Assembly (NCBI GenBank): GCA_025330725.1
Contig: JAIWND010000011.1
Coordinates: forward strand, 620,001 to 684,000
Direction: 5' to 3'
Length of the DNA: 64,000 nucleotides
Source of the DNA: Chlamydoabsidia padenii
Taxonomy: Eukaryota; Mucoromycota; Mucoromycetes; Mucorales; Cunninghamellaceae
Positions 1-11,652 of this stretch are shown here, piece after piece. A model generated the notes under the pieces. That model did no database searches, had not been told where the DNA came from, and saw only the letters and a list, made by a program, of their open reading frames with translations. The stretch's first letter is position 1, and the number at the start of each line of letters is the position of its first letter. The translations under genes and the position numbers were made by a program.

Positions 1-97
1 ACTGCAAAAGGTTGAATTTTATTACAAAAAAATATACACAAGTAAAAAAAACTTCACATCATCATCATCATTAGAATAAACTAATCAACTAGGGCCA

Positions 98-1991
98 TTA
101 AAGTCTGGAGAGGAGTTGAATCTTGACGGACTTGACGTGAGAGTATTCCTTCAAACTATCCAAACCCAATTCCTTGCCAAAACCAGATTGCTTGTAGCCA
201 CCAAAGGGAGTGCTTTGATCAAATACATCATAACTAGATAAAATATAAAAATGAGTCATCCATCCTAGATCCTTTATATTATTATGATTATGATTACTTA
301 CCAGTTCACCCAGATAGTACCGGCTTCTATGCTGTTGGATACAATGATACCAGTGTCAATGTTTGAAGTGTACACACCACCAGCAAGACCGTAATCAGAG
401 TCATTAGCAATTTCGATGGCTTCTTCAATAGTCTTGAATGTACCAATGGCAACAACAGGGCCAAAGATTTCCTCCCGCATAATCCTATTATAACAAAAAG
501 AGACATAAGTAAACGAGGAATTGTTGTTGTTTAGAACCCGACTTACCGCATGTTGTTGTGACAATGGGTGAACACGGTGGGTTCAACATAGTATCCCTTG
601 TCAAAGAGACGACGACCACCAAAGACCAGCTTAGCACCTTCCTTCTTGCCAATATCAATGTACTCGAGGACCTTTTGGAATTGAGCCTTGTTGATCAAAG
701 GACCTTGAGAGACTTCGGGATCAAAGGGATCACCCACCTTGATCTTCTTGGCTTCGGCAATAAATAATTCCAAAAACTTGTCGTGGACGTCTTCGTGGAC
801 CAAGATACGAGAACCAGCGTTGCAGCTTTGACCGTGGTTGTTAAAGATACCACCACAGGCTTGGACAGCAGCGTTTTCAAGATCAGCATCGGCACATACG
901 ATTTGTGCAGATTTACCACCGAGTTCCAATTGTACCTTTTTGAGATTGCTCTTGGCGGATCCATCCATCACACGACGACCAGTGGCGGTGGAACCAGTAA
1001 AGGCGATCTTGTGAACACCAGGATGGGCAGTGAGATGGTTACCAGTGATATGACCGTAGCCAGTAACAATGTTGACAACACCCTAAGAAAAAGAGAGAAA
1101 GAAAGAGAGACTCAGTTTGAGACATTCGATCGATCATATGGAAAGGAGTACTTACAGCAGGGATACCAGCTTCGGCAATAAGTTCTGCAACCTTAAGCAT
1201 ACCCAATGGGGTCACTTCAGAAGTCTTGAGGACGACTAAATTAAAATAAAGAGTTAGACCAAGAAACTATTATATACAATGAGATACTTACTTGTGTTAC
1301 CAGCAGCCAAAGCAGGAGCCAATTTCCAAGTCTATCAGGAAAAAAAAAAGAGACATGAGCCCATTATCCCTATTATCCTCCCCCTCCACTCTATTTACTT
1401 ACAGGCATCATGATACTGTAGTTCCAAGGAGTGACGGCAGCCACAACACCAATACTTTCCAAACGAGTATAACACAACTTGTCATAGGTAGTTTCGATAG
1501 TGTTACCATGGATCTTATCCGCCCAACCAGCAAAGTAACGGAAACAAGCAATCGAGTCAGTAATGTCGACATCACGAGCCACCACAAATGACTTGCCATT
1601 GTCGAGAGCTTCCAAAGTAGCGAGTTCGTCAATATCGCGTTCCATCAAATCGGCGAGCTTGTTGAGGTAACGACCACGTTGAGCAGCAGGCACCTTTTTC
1701 CAGACATTATTATAGGCCTTGGTGGCAGCATCCACAGCCACATCAACATCCTTTTCACTGGCAGAATGGACCTTGCAAATGACTTGTTCATTCACAGGGT
1801 TGATGGTTTCAATCAAAGGGCCATTGCCAGGGACAAATTGGTTGTTGATAAAGAGTTGAGTGTGGACTACATCATTAGGTAACAAAAGATTAGTACTGAG
1901 CCAGAGGACGCTTCTTCTTCTTTTTGAATCTCTTACCTTTAAGAGAGTTACCATTGGACAACTTGGCAGTTTGGATATCAGCTTGAGTCAT
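98..1991 (-). CDS. Aldehyde dehydrogenase (NAD(P)+), 497 aa, 7 exons
   Basis: Oxidises aldehydes to carboxylic acids with NAD(P)+; acetaldehyde or a similar small aldehyde is the likely substrate in fungi. Exons on the minus strand: 1937-1991, 1403-1866, 1292-1331, 1156-1235, 547-1082, 302-484 and 98-233; together 1494 nt, an exact open frame. Visible family motifs are the LELGGKS block (catalytic Glu region), GQSC with the nucleophilic Cys near 766-840, the EEIFGPVV block, and the C-terminal PFGGYKQSGFGKELG block. The length matches the ~500-residue family norm. The N-terminus lacks an obvious mitochondrial presequence, so a cytosolic enzyme is likely. It is divergent from the SET-domain gene at 2593. 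The subfamily cannot be fixed from sequence alone. Confidence 0.93.
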
Positions 1992-2592
1992 TTTGAAAGA
2001 GAGCAGTAAAGAAGAAGAAAAAAGAAAACTATGGAAAGAAGAAAAGGAAAATTAGTGATGAGAAAAGAATTCATTTATACGCTTTGATTTAATCGGCGAT
2101 TGAATATTACCATGGTCAATTATATGCTTTTTTAAACATCATTTGCCTTTACTATCAATAAGAACATTCATTCTAGGCATTCATATACTAGTTTGGTCTT
2201 TGTTCAATTGTAAATATGTTCCTTAACACTCATTATGCAGTGGTTTAAACAATTGAAAATTGGCCTAGAGAGATGATCGACTATGATTCAAGTTTAGGTC
2301 TACCGTGAGATAATTCAATTCTGTGACAAATCAAACAGGGCTTGCTTACTACTGAAGGGTTCCCTTTTTACTATATGGGGAAATGTATATCTTTAGTCGC
2401 ATTGCCATTGGATCTGAGTATAGATTCACACAAATGGCCATATGAGCCCAAATGCGGGATTTGAATTTGATTGAATTTGAAAAAACTCACTAAACCCGTG
2501 ACGCTATTTCTCTTTCCCTTACAATCTCAGACGCGGCATTGTGTCTTCTTCCACTTGATACCTCTTTTTTTTCTATTTATAAAGAAAATGAT
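1992..2592. other. Divergent intergenic region between aldehyde dehydrogenase and SET1-like gene
   Basis: No coding exon is apparent. The region serves as promoter for both flanking genes. It holds one exact CGGGATTTGAA element at 2455-2465 and a weak relative (CGGCGATTGAA) near 2094. A two-codon upstream reading frame sits against the SET1 start at 2588-2596. Confidence 0.6.
2455..2465 (+). promoter_or_regulatory. CGGGATTTRAA element
   Basis: Exact CGGGATTTGAA, 128 bp upstream of the SET1-like start codon. It is followed by a second TTGAATTTG stretch. It belongs to the family of 14 exact copies seen in this window. Confidence 0.55.
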
Positions 2593-4412
2593 ATGACTTT
2601 GTCATCATCTTTATCAACACACACTTTTAATAACAACTCTACTAATTATCTATATATGAATCACCATTCTTCTTTTATTGGTGTTCGTTCTACATCATCA
2701 CCTCCAACGATGCCTAATACAACAAACTGGCCAGATACTCTGAGCAATACCATGTATTATCCAACTCGGCGTGATCATCACTTTTTAGATCTACAACTTC
2801 AACAGGAACAACAGCAGGAACAACAGCATCAGTATTACCAGTACCATGGACAGGAACTATTGCATCATGATCTCCAACAATACCAACTCCAGCCTCCTCT
2901 GAATCAACTAGAACAACAATCGCACTATCCGTCATACCGTCAACAGCGACAGTCTCAGCATCCTTCTCGATACCAATTACCATCACTACAGACACACTAC
3001 TCTTCTTTTCAGCGTGTACCACAACAGTACACGACTCGGCAATATGATTATGAATCTCAGTATTCAAACTATCAACAACAAGAAGAAAGGCTTCTCGAAT
3101 ATCAAACTGAATACCTAAACCAACAACAGCAGTCACCACAGTGTCAACAATTACAGTACCCGCACTTACAGCAACAGAAGCAGCAGCACCAACAACAAGA
3201 AATACATCGATACCCACCTCCAACCATCTTGATACCAGCTCTACCTGCACCATCGATTACTCCCGACGCTGTCTCTGTTGATCCATTCACCTCATCTATA
3301 CCTTTATCAGATCAAGAATTACTGGAACCCCCACCACCGCCACTACCTCCAGTAAAGAAAACGGTACGCAAAACAAAGAAGAAACGTGTCTGGCATAAAA
3401 AAGGAAAAACAGCATCCATTGACGAAACACAGCTGGTACAACAACGACAAGAGATGGAACAACAACAAAAGGAAAAAGAGGACCGCGAATCAGCATTACT
3501 GGCACCAGACTCTGACGATGATGATGTGAACAAGGGGATATCTCAACTACACGATCCCTTCCGTTTTGTGACCGATGCAGAGGATTACGAATGGTTACGA
3601 TTGGTGATCATGGAACAATGTGGGGTGGACTCGACTTGTATATACAATGGAAACGACGGCAGTTGTGCTCGGACCCGACGATTCTCTTATCCAATCAACA
3701 ACAACACATACCATCACCCACCAATTGACAGTACACAGGAACAAGCCAATCAACAAAAACGCTATGTCTTGAAGATGGCAAGCGACTCTACCAAATACAA
3801 TGACCTGCGAAAAGATCAAAAAAAGCTCAAATTCAACAAATCACGAATTCACGATTGGGGTTTATTTGCCACCGAACCGATCCTACAACATGATTTCGTC
3901 ATTGAATACCTGGGGGAAAGTATTCGACAACAAGTGGCTAATCGACGGGAACGGGAATATGAACAAAGCGGGATTGGAAGCAGTTACTTGTTTCGAGTGG
4001 ATGATGATCTGGTGGTGGATGCTACTGTCAAAGGAAACTTGGCTCGTTTTATTAATCACTGTTGCACGGTAAAGAAAAAAAAAAAAAAAAGTAATAATAA
4101 TACAGGATGATGGCTAACACCCAAATTGATATATATATCTCTCTCTCTCTCTCTCTCTCTATTTATTTTATATAGCCCAACTGTTGCGCCAAGATCATCC
4201 GGGTCAACAAGAAGAAACGAATCATCATCTATGCTAGTCGGGATATATTACCTGGCGAAGAAATCACTTATGACTATAAATTCCCTCTGGAAAACGACAA
4301 GATTCCTTGCTCTTGCGGCAGTGATCATTGTCGAGGATTGTAAGTAGCAATCATGGTTAAATAGGCAATGATCTAACCTTTTTTTAATAACATATCTTAT
4401 AGTTTGAACTAA
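2593..4412 (+). CDS. SET1: SET1-like histone H3K4 methyltransferase (COMPASS catalytic subunit), 549 aa
   Basis: Predicted to methylate histone H3 Lys4 in the nucleus. Exons 2593-4068, 4176-4339 and 4403-4412 give a 1650-nt frame. Residues ~1-270 are Gln/Tyr/His-rich and probably disordered, followed by a Pro run and a Lys-rich stretch. The C-terminal third holds the catalytic region: [40 protein letters not shown] across the first splice, EITYDYKF, and a post-SET Cys cluster [13 protein letters not shown] ending the protein. These match the yeast Set1 SET/post-SET order. The last exon encodes only the final ~3 codons. At 549 aa it is about half the usual Set1 length, and I see no RRM. The ATG at 2593 was chosen as the first in-frame ATG. 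A trithorax or SETD1 paralogue is the alternative. Confidence 0.85.
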
Positions 4413-4929
4413 TAGACTCGAATAGTAATAGCTCGTGATTAATGACATTTCCCTACCACCTTTCTCTAGCGTAGTATTATCTAACTCTCTCCATTTTGTA
4501 TATATCAACTTTTGTACCTATACACTTTATTAATTACTTTATCAATAAAACCAATCCAATTTTTGACTATCACAGACTGTCTTTATTAATTGCTTGTACA
4601 AGTGATTAGATAAAAAACACCAGCGCACTGCAGAATAGAATGCTCCATCTGATTTGTATTATATAAACCATTCTCTTGGAGTAGATGGGTTTCGGGGTTT
4701 CAACCACAGCGTCTTATGCAAATGTGTTCCAATCCCGATCCCAACGAAGACACACTACAGAGACAAGACACTTTTTTTTTTTTTTTTTTTTGTAAAGATA
4801 TCATTTATTTATTTGATAAAAAATAATAATAAAAAAGGGGAAGGGATATAAGGGCATACTATGTAGACAATACTATAAATACAATATACGAATGACAAAG
4901 AGAAGATGAGGGATACATACACACAACTA
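4413..4929. other. Convergent 3' region, no gene seen
   Basis: Lies between two converging genes. It holds AATAAA-like 3' signals near 4543 and an 18-nt poly(T) near 4772. No convincing coding or RNA gene was seen. Confidence 0.6.
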
Positions 4930-6796
4930 TCATGAGGAGCCAGAGAGAGAGTAGACTTGATTCGTTTTGCCATTGGCACAAGCCCAAGTCAAAGTCCCAC
5001 CACGATAAGAAGATTGACCGAGGAATCGAATAGGCACGCCATTCATGACTCGATGAGATTGACCGGTGACCAGATGCATCACATTCACACTTTCCTTGGC
5101 AAACCCCACCGCATACCAGTCGTCAGGTCGGAGCTGCATAAAAGCGATATGAGATTCAGGCGGTTCAGACCAGCTGTAGACCTGAGTGGTGAAGAGAGCT
5201 CCGTTCATGTCGATGATCATGCTGTGGCATCCAAAGGTGGCCAAGAAGAGTTGAGGTGCCGTTGCACTAGGTACGGCGACTGGATCGGTGGCCTCGAAGG
5301 GTGTGCGTGTCATGACAGTGTCGTAAGAAGGTGGAATGGAGAATTCGACGGTAAGTGAAGTCATCCGTTCAGGATAAAAAGGAAGTTGGATGAGTGATGT
5401 CCATTGTAAGGTCGGATTGTTGAAACTGAGAGGTCGACGAGATCCGGATGTGGGTGGAGGAGATATAGGTGAGGTCAATGTGGCTGCTGCTGCTGATATG
5501 GCGCTGGGATTGAATTGAGATCGAGTAAATATGGACAAGGAAGGTCCACCTGAAGAGCTATTATGATTACTTGTTGTTGTTGTTGGTTGACTTTCGTTAC
5601 TGGTCGTTGTTGCCGCTGCTGATGTTGTTCTTCCATGGGGTTCGTTACTGGTTCCTGCCCTTCCATGGAATTCATAATGTTGTCGTAAACAAGCGACCTG
5701 GTAAAGTTGTTCCAGTCTATTGTCGATCGGTACCGTTGTTACTTTGCTGTTTTGAATACCAATCAATGAAGCCCCATGAGGAAACACGGCAATGATGTAT
5801 CGTAATGTCATTCGATCGTCAGCAAATGATATCGTCTGGGCTTCAGCAGGAATCCAGAATTCTTTCAGAGGAGAAAAGACTTGACTAGAAGAAGAAGAAG
5901 AAGAATGTCGTTGCCGTTGCCATAGGAGAATCCGATCGCGTTGTAAGACTGCCACAAATATATACCCAGTTGTTGAATAGACATGCATCGAGAGCGCATC
6001 CTTGGAATTTGGGAATTTGTAGCAGTAATCTTGAAGCACCATCGTTCCCTTTTTCCACATATACCGTTTATTCAACACCCCATTTAATGTGAGGAGAGCC
6101 GACCGAGATGGAACTGCATTTGCCACCAATAGAGTTCTTGATTCCTGATTGAATTTCGGATTGGCGCTAAACCACAGTGATTCGTCGCCAAGAGGGAAGA
6201 TCAAGTCACCAAATTTACACCACTCCAAACCAAGAACACCATAGCACAGTCTGAGAATGGCCCCCATGGAATAACACCGGACTTTTTTGGTTCGATCAGG
6301 TAATACCAAGAGAATGCCACAGGTAGAAATCGCTTTGAGTTGACGAGCTTGAATCCAGATAATGGTCTTGGGTGGTTTTTCTTGTTCTGCTTTTAAATCC
6401 ACTACTTGAAGTCCATTGGTTGCATGTCCCAAAAGGAGGAAGCGTTCTTCGAGGACGCAACTGCTGTAATAGGGTGAAGATGAATTACATGTTTCCAATA
6501 ATTCAAGTTCCAGTAATGAGAAGTCTGGCTGATTCGTTGGTGGTGGCGATGCCTGCAATTATAAAAAAAGAAAGACTTGCTGAGTATGCTTCTTTTTTCT
6601 TTCTTTACCAGTATGGGGGGGTGATACTTACATTGTGTGTTTCCAAAGTGGGAGGAGAATAAGCACCTTGATTAGTCACCGAATCATTAGAAGAGTAAGG
6701 TGGCGGAAGGGTATGATCCAAGTCGATTGGTGCCGTGTTGTTAAAAAAAGTGCCTGAGGGTGATGCGTCCATTTGGATATTATCAACAAAAGACAT
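4930..6796 (-). CDS. CNH (citron homology)-like beta-propeller protein, 595 aa
   Basis: Exons 6632-6796 and 4930-6552 give a 1788-nt frame. After a short Pro/Ser-rich N-terminus, residues ~65-330 resemble the CNH domain found in Rho GEFs and in the Vps39 family: repeated hydrophobic strands including ISTCGILLVLPDRTKKVRCY and the SMHVYSTTGYIFVAVLQRDR block. The middle (~350-440) is a low-complexity Ser/Thr/Gln/Asn linker, and strand-like segments resume afterwards. No DH, PH or clathrin repeat is visible, so this is a stand-alone propeller-like protein. A role in small-GTPase or membrane-trafficking signalling is inferred from the family only. It is convergent with the SET1-like gene. The family assignment is tentative; the gene model is strong. 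Confidence 0.6.
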
Positions 6797-7768
6797 TATG
6801 TATCAATTCAAACAGTTATATAAACGGAAATAATAAAAAGAAAGTATGATAATTGTTGTATAATGTAATGTAGGTGAGAGAAAGATGGGTTAAAAATACA
6901 TGAAGGGGAGAGGAAGAGACGGAGAAAAAAAAAAGAAAAGAGAAAAGGATCGCCATAAATAGAGAAATTGGGGCTGGGTTTCAATTTAAGTAAATGACTG
7001 GCTGGGCGTAAAGTTTTGGGTTCCCCTGGGTGGTGTCAAAGGCTCGGATTCCTCGGCAAAATGGGTGGGTGATGTCAATAAGCATATTCCTGTCAGAAAG
7101 GACATTGGAGCCTTCATAAAGACCCCTCTCCTCACAAAGGTATGATAATGAAAACTTTATACTTGTAAATATGCTTGCCTTGTATTCGCATCAACATATA
7201 TATATAAGGTATCTCCGGTAAATGCCATTTCATATGTTAGATCCGTTAGTGAAAGAGCAAAGCTTTGGGCAAAGGTGTCACTGGGCGGAGTGTGAATATC
7301 AACACGGCCGACTTTTATATAATTCTTCTCAAGATGATGATGATGACGATGAACAAGTTGATGAAATGGCAAACTGCATATAGTTCAATTTCAATCAGTT
7401 GCTTGATCATCCTACCATGAGTATAATAAGTAATTATTAACAGAATAACTCAGTCTTGATTACATAGTAGGACAAAAAGTAACCACGTTTCCACAAATAT
7501 TGATTTAATGATATATGTTTCTAATTATTTCCTTTATGAAAGCCGCAAACAACAATGGACAAGTTTATGCAGGTTTCCATGACATCAAAAGTGATTTTGA
7601 TTGTCTTAAACAATGGATATAAACAAGCGACAAGAGTGTGGACCCTGGCGGGATTTAAATGTGACAAATAAGGTTTGTGTAATGTGGAGCTTTACGACTT
7701 TAAAAAGAGGCAAGATGACCCATTGTGTCCACTTTTTTCTTCTTCTTAGTGTTCAAGCAATTGGTACA
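6797..7768. other. 972-bp divergent intergenic region
   Basis: Promoter space for the CNH-like gene (-) and TVP15 (+). It contains an exact CGGGATTTAAA element at 7649-7659. It also has a 71-codon stop-free stretch on the minus strand (7157-7372) with protein-like composition but no ATG and no recognisable family; see the findings. Confidence 0.5.
7649..7659 (+). promoter_or_regulatory. CGGGATTTRAA element
   Basis: Exact CGGGATTTAAA, preceded by GG, 110 bp upstream of the TVP15 start codon and in the same orientation as the gene. Confidence 0.55.
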
Positions 7769-8447
7769 ATGGCATCAACATATGACATAGTATTCCGTGT
7801 GGTTAATCTCGTTGCTGCCGTGTTCCTGGTCATTGGTGGAGTTGCATTCATCTTGCAAGGAGGTAAGCATAACGGATGAGGATGATACTCGACCTAATGA
7901 TTATTTCCTCGGTTCTCTAGGATTCCCAAACTTTATAACGGCAGTCTTTTGTATGTAAGTAGTTGTATCTATCTATTAATGCACTATCGATCTGATCATT
8001 GACTCTTGTTATGTGATATGTAGTTTATTTGGTATCATGACAGGGCTATTTGAATTCAAATTACCGAAATCCATCATCCAGTTCGCATCGTTTATGTTTT
8101 CCCTTTTGGGACGTGGCATGTTTTACATTTTCCTCGGATGTATCATCTTGAATTACAATTCATTATCATTGGCGTGTGGTGTGATCATCATTCTTATTGG
8201 TGTGGTATACTCGATCTGTCATTTCATCCCTCAAATCGAGCCACCGTCTAATATGAGACCATCCACGTTTGAACAAACCCTTGGCATGAATCATCAAGAC
8301 ACACATCCCTACCATACACCTTCTCCATCCTCTTTTCATAGTCATCACATCAACTCATCCATGTCACCACCACCACCACAACCTACCCAGGAGACCACAC
8401 CCTATCCACAAAAGACATACATCCCAAATGAATCACATATTCCCTAG
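7769..8447 (+). CDS. TVP15: TVP15-like Golgi membrane protein (COPI-associated family), 183 aa
   Basis: A small multi-pass membrane protein of the Golgi/late-Golgi Tvp15 (COPI-associated) family. Exons 7769-7862, 7921-7954 and 8024-8447 give 552 nt. Four hydrophobic segments are visible: the RVVNLVAAVFLVIGGVAFIL stretch, the one spanning the two junctions (NFITAVFC), the MFSLLGRGMFYIFLGCIIL stretch, and the ACGVIIILIGVVYSICHFI stretch. A Pro/His/Ser-rich cytosolic tail of ~60 residues follows, longer than the yeast protein. I chose the ATG at 7769 because it begins directly before the first membrane segment. An in-frame ATG at 7613 would add 52 residues that do not resemble the family and would run past a pyrimidine-rich acceptor-like site. 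Confidence 0.78.
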
Positions 8448-8576
8448 TTTTACAATCCAACCCACACTTTTTTCTTTATTTACTTTTTACTCCAAATAGA
8501 GTAATCATTAATCACAGTATAGCATATATCCAAATAAAAATAAAGAAGAGAGATTCTATAATAATCTATGTGTTTT

Positions 8577-9242
8577 CTATTGTTCCAAATCATCTGCACT
8601 ACCACCAAAGACACCTTTTCGATAATGTTCACGTTGTTTTCGTAGCCAAGATCGGTAATCAGCCACAGATTGGATCTTCTCACCATAGTAATCAGGTACA
8701 GGGTTTCGAATAGAGTTGAGACGAGCATCCGCACGGTTCTTTTTAATGTGTTCGTAAAAGTTCTTGTCGCGAGCATCCATTTCCGGCACATATTTTCTAT
8801 TCAACAGTTTAAAAAAGGCATCACCAAAGACAGGTCCAGCCAAAAAACCACAAAAGCCCTAGTTAAATAGAAAAGAGGTGAGTGAGTATTCATACTATTT
8901 TGGTTCCACATTACTTACAGCACCCGCGGTGGCAATACCAGCTGCCATTAATGGATCCATACCAATAATAGTCGTGGTAGGATCAATTTCCATTTGCATA
9001 AAGTAAGATCCAGTAAAGGCGGCAGGGAAGATTGTGCTGGGAGCATAACTGGCAAGTTCAAAGATGCGGCGCTTCGACCGAAGCTTGAAGTATTCATTCC
9101 AAGTAGGAATCAATGCTTTGTTGTCAGTGTTGCTAGCTTCATTGTTAGAAGTAGGAGTGGAGGAAGCAGTATAACCTCTGGCTAACAAGTTGGATTGTTT
9201 TTGGAGTTGTTGGCGTACAGTAGATGCAAGATATAATGACAT
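8577..9242 (-). CDS. PAM17: PAM17, presequence translocase-associated motor subunit, 201 aa
   Basis: A mitochondrial inner-membrane protein that helps the TIM23 import motor (Pam16/Pam18, mtHsp70). Exons 8919-9242 and 8577-8858 give 606 nt. The N-terminus is Arg/Ser/Gln-rich without acidic residues, fitting a matrix presequence. Family blocks are visible in order: LIPTWNEYFKLRSKRR; a first membrane segment; EIDPTTTIIGMDPL; a second Gly/Ala-rich membrane segment across the splice; and the conserved DARDKNFYEHIKKNRADARL block. The NPVPDYYGEKI and DYRSWLRKQR blocks then follow. The length and the two-membrane-segment layout match fungal Pam17. The gene is divergent from the fucosyltransferase-like gene. 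Confidence 0.92.
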
Positions 9243-9678
9243 TTAAGAAGAAAAGAAGTGAGAAGAGGAGTGGGTTTAAAAAAATCCAAAATAAAAAATA
9301 TAGAACCTTGGCGTGTGACGCTGAAATGGATAGATGGCGGGATTTAAACACACTCCAAAAATGGTATACCAATGGATCCCCACTCGATATAAGATGAGTA
9401 CTATAGTCTCTCTCTCTCTCTATATATATATGACCATGACATGTCTTTAATATCAAAACTTGATGTCTATTATCATCAAGTGAGAAACATAATATGATAT
9501 TTCCATTTTGCCGTTCGTCGTCACTGGTATCTGGTACACCAGGCCAAAGATCATGCAGGGTTTTCAAACCCAGCTGGTCTCTTTTCGCAAAAAAGGCACT
9601 ATTGGGTACCCAAAAAAAACAAAAAAAAACAAAGACCCCTTTTTGTTTTCTCCTTCCTTTCCTTTTGTTTTATCCACA
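9243..9678. other. Divergent promoter region PAM17 / fucosyltransferase-like gene
   Basis: Holds the exact CGGGATTTAAA element at 9338-9348, 96 bp upstream of PAM17, and a (CT)n(TA)n microsatellite at about 9408-9430. No gene seen. Confidence 0.55.
9338..9348 (+). promoter_or_regulatory. CGGGATTTRAA element
   Basis: Exact CGGGATTTAAA preceded by GG, 96 bp upstream of PAM17 and reversed relative to that gene. Confidence 0.55.
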
Positions 9679-11296
9679 ATGAAAAGAAGACCATGCTATC
9701 TTTTGATATTTATATCCTTATCTCTTTTTACACTATTTATATTAACACAGTCATCACAACAACGTTATAAAAGTAACCAACCATTCAAACCTGCTCAGCA
9801 CAATCCAAATGTCGATGCCAAGTTAAATCTCAATACCCATCGACAAACACAACGGTTTATATCCTATTTCCCGCATGGGTAAGTTTATCAAAACAAGAAG
9901 GGAATGATATTTCTCACTAATAGTTTTCTTCTTTTTGTAGTGATCTTATGGATCAGGTCAACTCGCTACGGAATGGACTCAGATTGGCACTGGATACAAA
10001 CCGAACACTCATATTACCTCACCTACGACTAGGAACACCTTTGAATGACTGGGTACCATTTGAAGACATGGCACGACGATATGAAGCACAAGACAAGACT
10101 CAATACTCCTCAGCCTGCACTATGCCCATGTGTCGCGACCTTGACTCTTGGACAGAGATACCCTGGTCGACATTGTTTGATCTGACATTTTTAAAAAACC
10201 ATTCGGTGAATGTGGTGGAGCGAATTAACTTTGACTGGAAACACGGTGGTGGTTGGGTGGATGACCCATCGTATGTGGTGGTGGATCCTTTAACCTATTG
10301 GGAAAACGGCACACATTTCAATACCCATGAAAAGCAACCACTTGTCAAACAAAAGACGCTATGGAACTGGATGCAACAACCATCATCTGACGACAAGATG
10401 CCTTTACCACTGGAACATCGACGGATCTCAACACATTATCTACAACAACTGGATAAAACCACATTGATACAATTCGGCTCGCTCGCACAAAAAACCACCA
10501 TTGCCACTAGTCATTCGGTGGAAGAGGTGGGATTATTGGATGATTTGGCGAAACGATTGGTACCTAATAGATTAACAGCACTGAATCAAGCAGCGGATAG
10601 TATCATTAAAGTACTGGGTGGATCTCAAGGCTACACTTCCTTCCATTTACACCTCTCGACCTTAATACAACGTGAAGTCTCTCTATTACAAGACGGAATG
10701 GATAAAGAACCAGTGGAATCATCATCTGCGACTACATTGGATTCGGCTACTTTTCTGGAAATGATGAATGCTATTGTGTTTGAATTACTGGGCGAAATTC
10801 CAATCAGTCAGGCCCTGTCTGCGTCTTTACCACTCCAACCCTCACGCCTCCTTGATCACCTACACGACAATGACTCTGCTGATGATAAACTGTTGGATGT
10901 TTGTATTGATTATCGTAAACATGTTGATCCACGGTACCCTATTGTTTATCTCGTGACTGATACGGCGGAAACACCAGATCGTGCTAGTATGGCACCACTA
11001 GTCAAGCTCTTCCCCTGTCTCTTTACAAGAAATGATCTACAGAAATGGAATCCTTTGCCTTTTGGTTGGTCTTCTGTTATACCTGGTGCTGGAATGGATG
11101 ATACTTTGGTGAACTATGACGTTCTTTTGGGTCCTTTTTTGGACATTCTTGTTGCTGATGAATGTAAGTGGAATCTGGGCAACGGCGGCCTTTTAAACTC
11201 ACTCTGCTTACTCCTTTTGTTTTAGCCTATTCGTTTTTAGAAATGCCTTTGACGCCGCTGTCCATGTTTATTACAAAGCAACACCATCACAAATGA
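9679..11296 (+). CDS. Type II membrane protein, GDP-fucose O-fucosyltransferase-like, 497 aa
   Basis: Exons 9679-9878, 9941-11163 and 11226-11296 give 1494 nt. Residues ~7-25 form a single hydrophobic anchor after a basic start (MKRRP), as in Golgi/ER type II glycosyltransferases. The luminal part shows the pattern of the O-fucosyltransferase-like family: ISYFPHG followed by DQVNSLRNGLRLALDTNRTL (a sugar-nucleotide-binding N-terminal motif), a DSWTEIPWSTLFDL block, and late in the protein PIVYLVTDT, KLFPCLFT and FLDILVAD. N-glycosylation sequons (for example NRT, NHS, NGT) support a luminal location. The donor and acceptor substrates cannot be told from sequence. The small last exon encodes the C-terminal ~24 residues. 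Confidence 0.62.
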
Positions 11297-11652
11297 TCAC
11301 CTGTTTATATGTTTTTTTTTAATAAAATATCAGCCACTTGCTATGTATATCTCTTTGTAGCAGTCTATTTTTATGCATCAGTGGGCTACAATTGTTTAAA
11401 CCCCGATCCCCCTATTTTTATTGGCTGTCAATCGACTTTGCCCTCTTGCCCCTTTTTCTTTCCTTTATTTTTTATTTTTATTTTACTTTTTTTCTTCTTA
11501 TTCCTCTTTACATCTCCTTCACCGTTGCAACTCTTTTACCTCCTTTTACCCTTCCCCTACATACATACTTTGTCTTCTCAATAAACTTGACAACAACGTA
11601 GTAGACTCTGTGGATTCCCTTTTGTCAATTAGGTACTCACACAATCTTATCG
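11297..11652. other. Intergenic region with a long pyrimidine-rich leader
   Basis: The + strand between 11440 and 11580 is almost entirely C and T, typical of fungal promoters and leaders just upstream of transcript starts. No gene seen. Confidence 0.5.

Noticed and set aside
2714..3253. Val/Ala-rich frame antisense to the SET1-like gene
   Set aside because: It is produced by CAA/CAG-rich glutamine codons read on the opposite strand.
7613..7768. In-frame upstream start for TVP15
   Set aside because: The extra 52 residues do not fit the family, and the stretch contains an intron-acceptor-like pyrimidine tract. The ATG at 7769 sits right before the first membrane segment.
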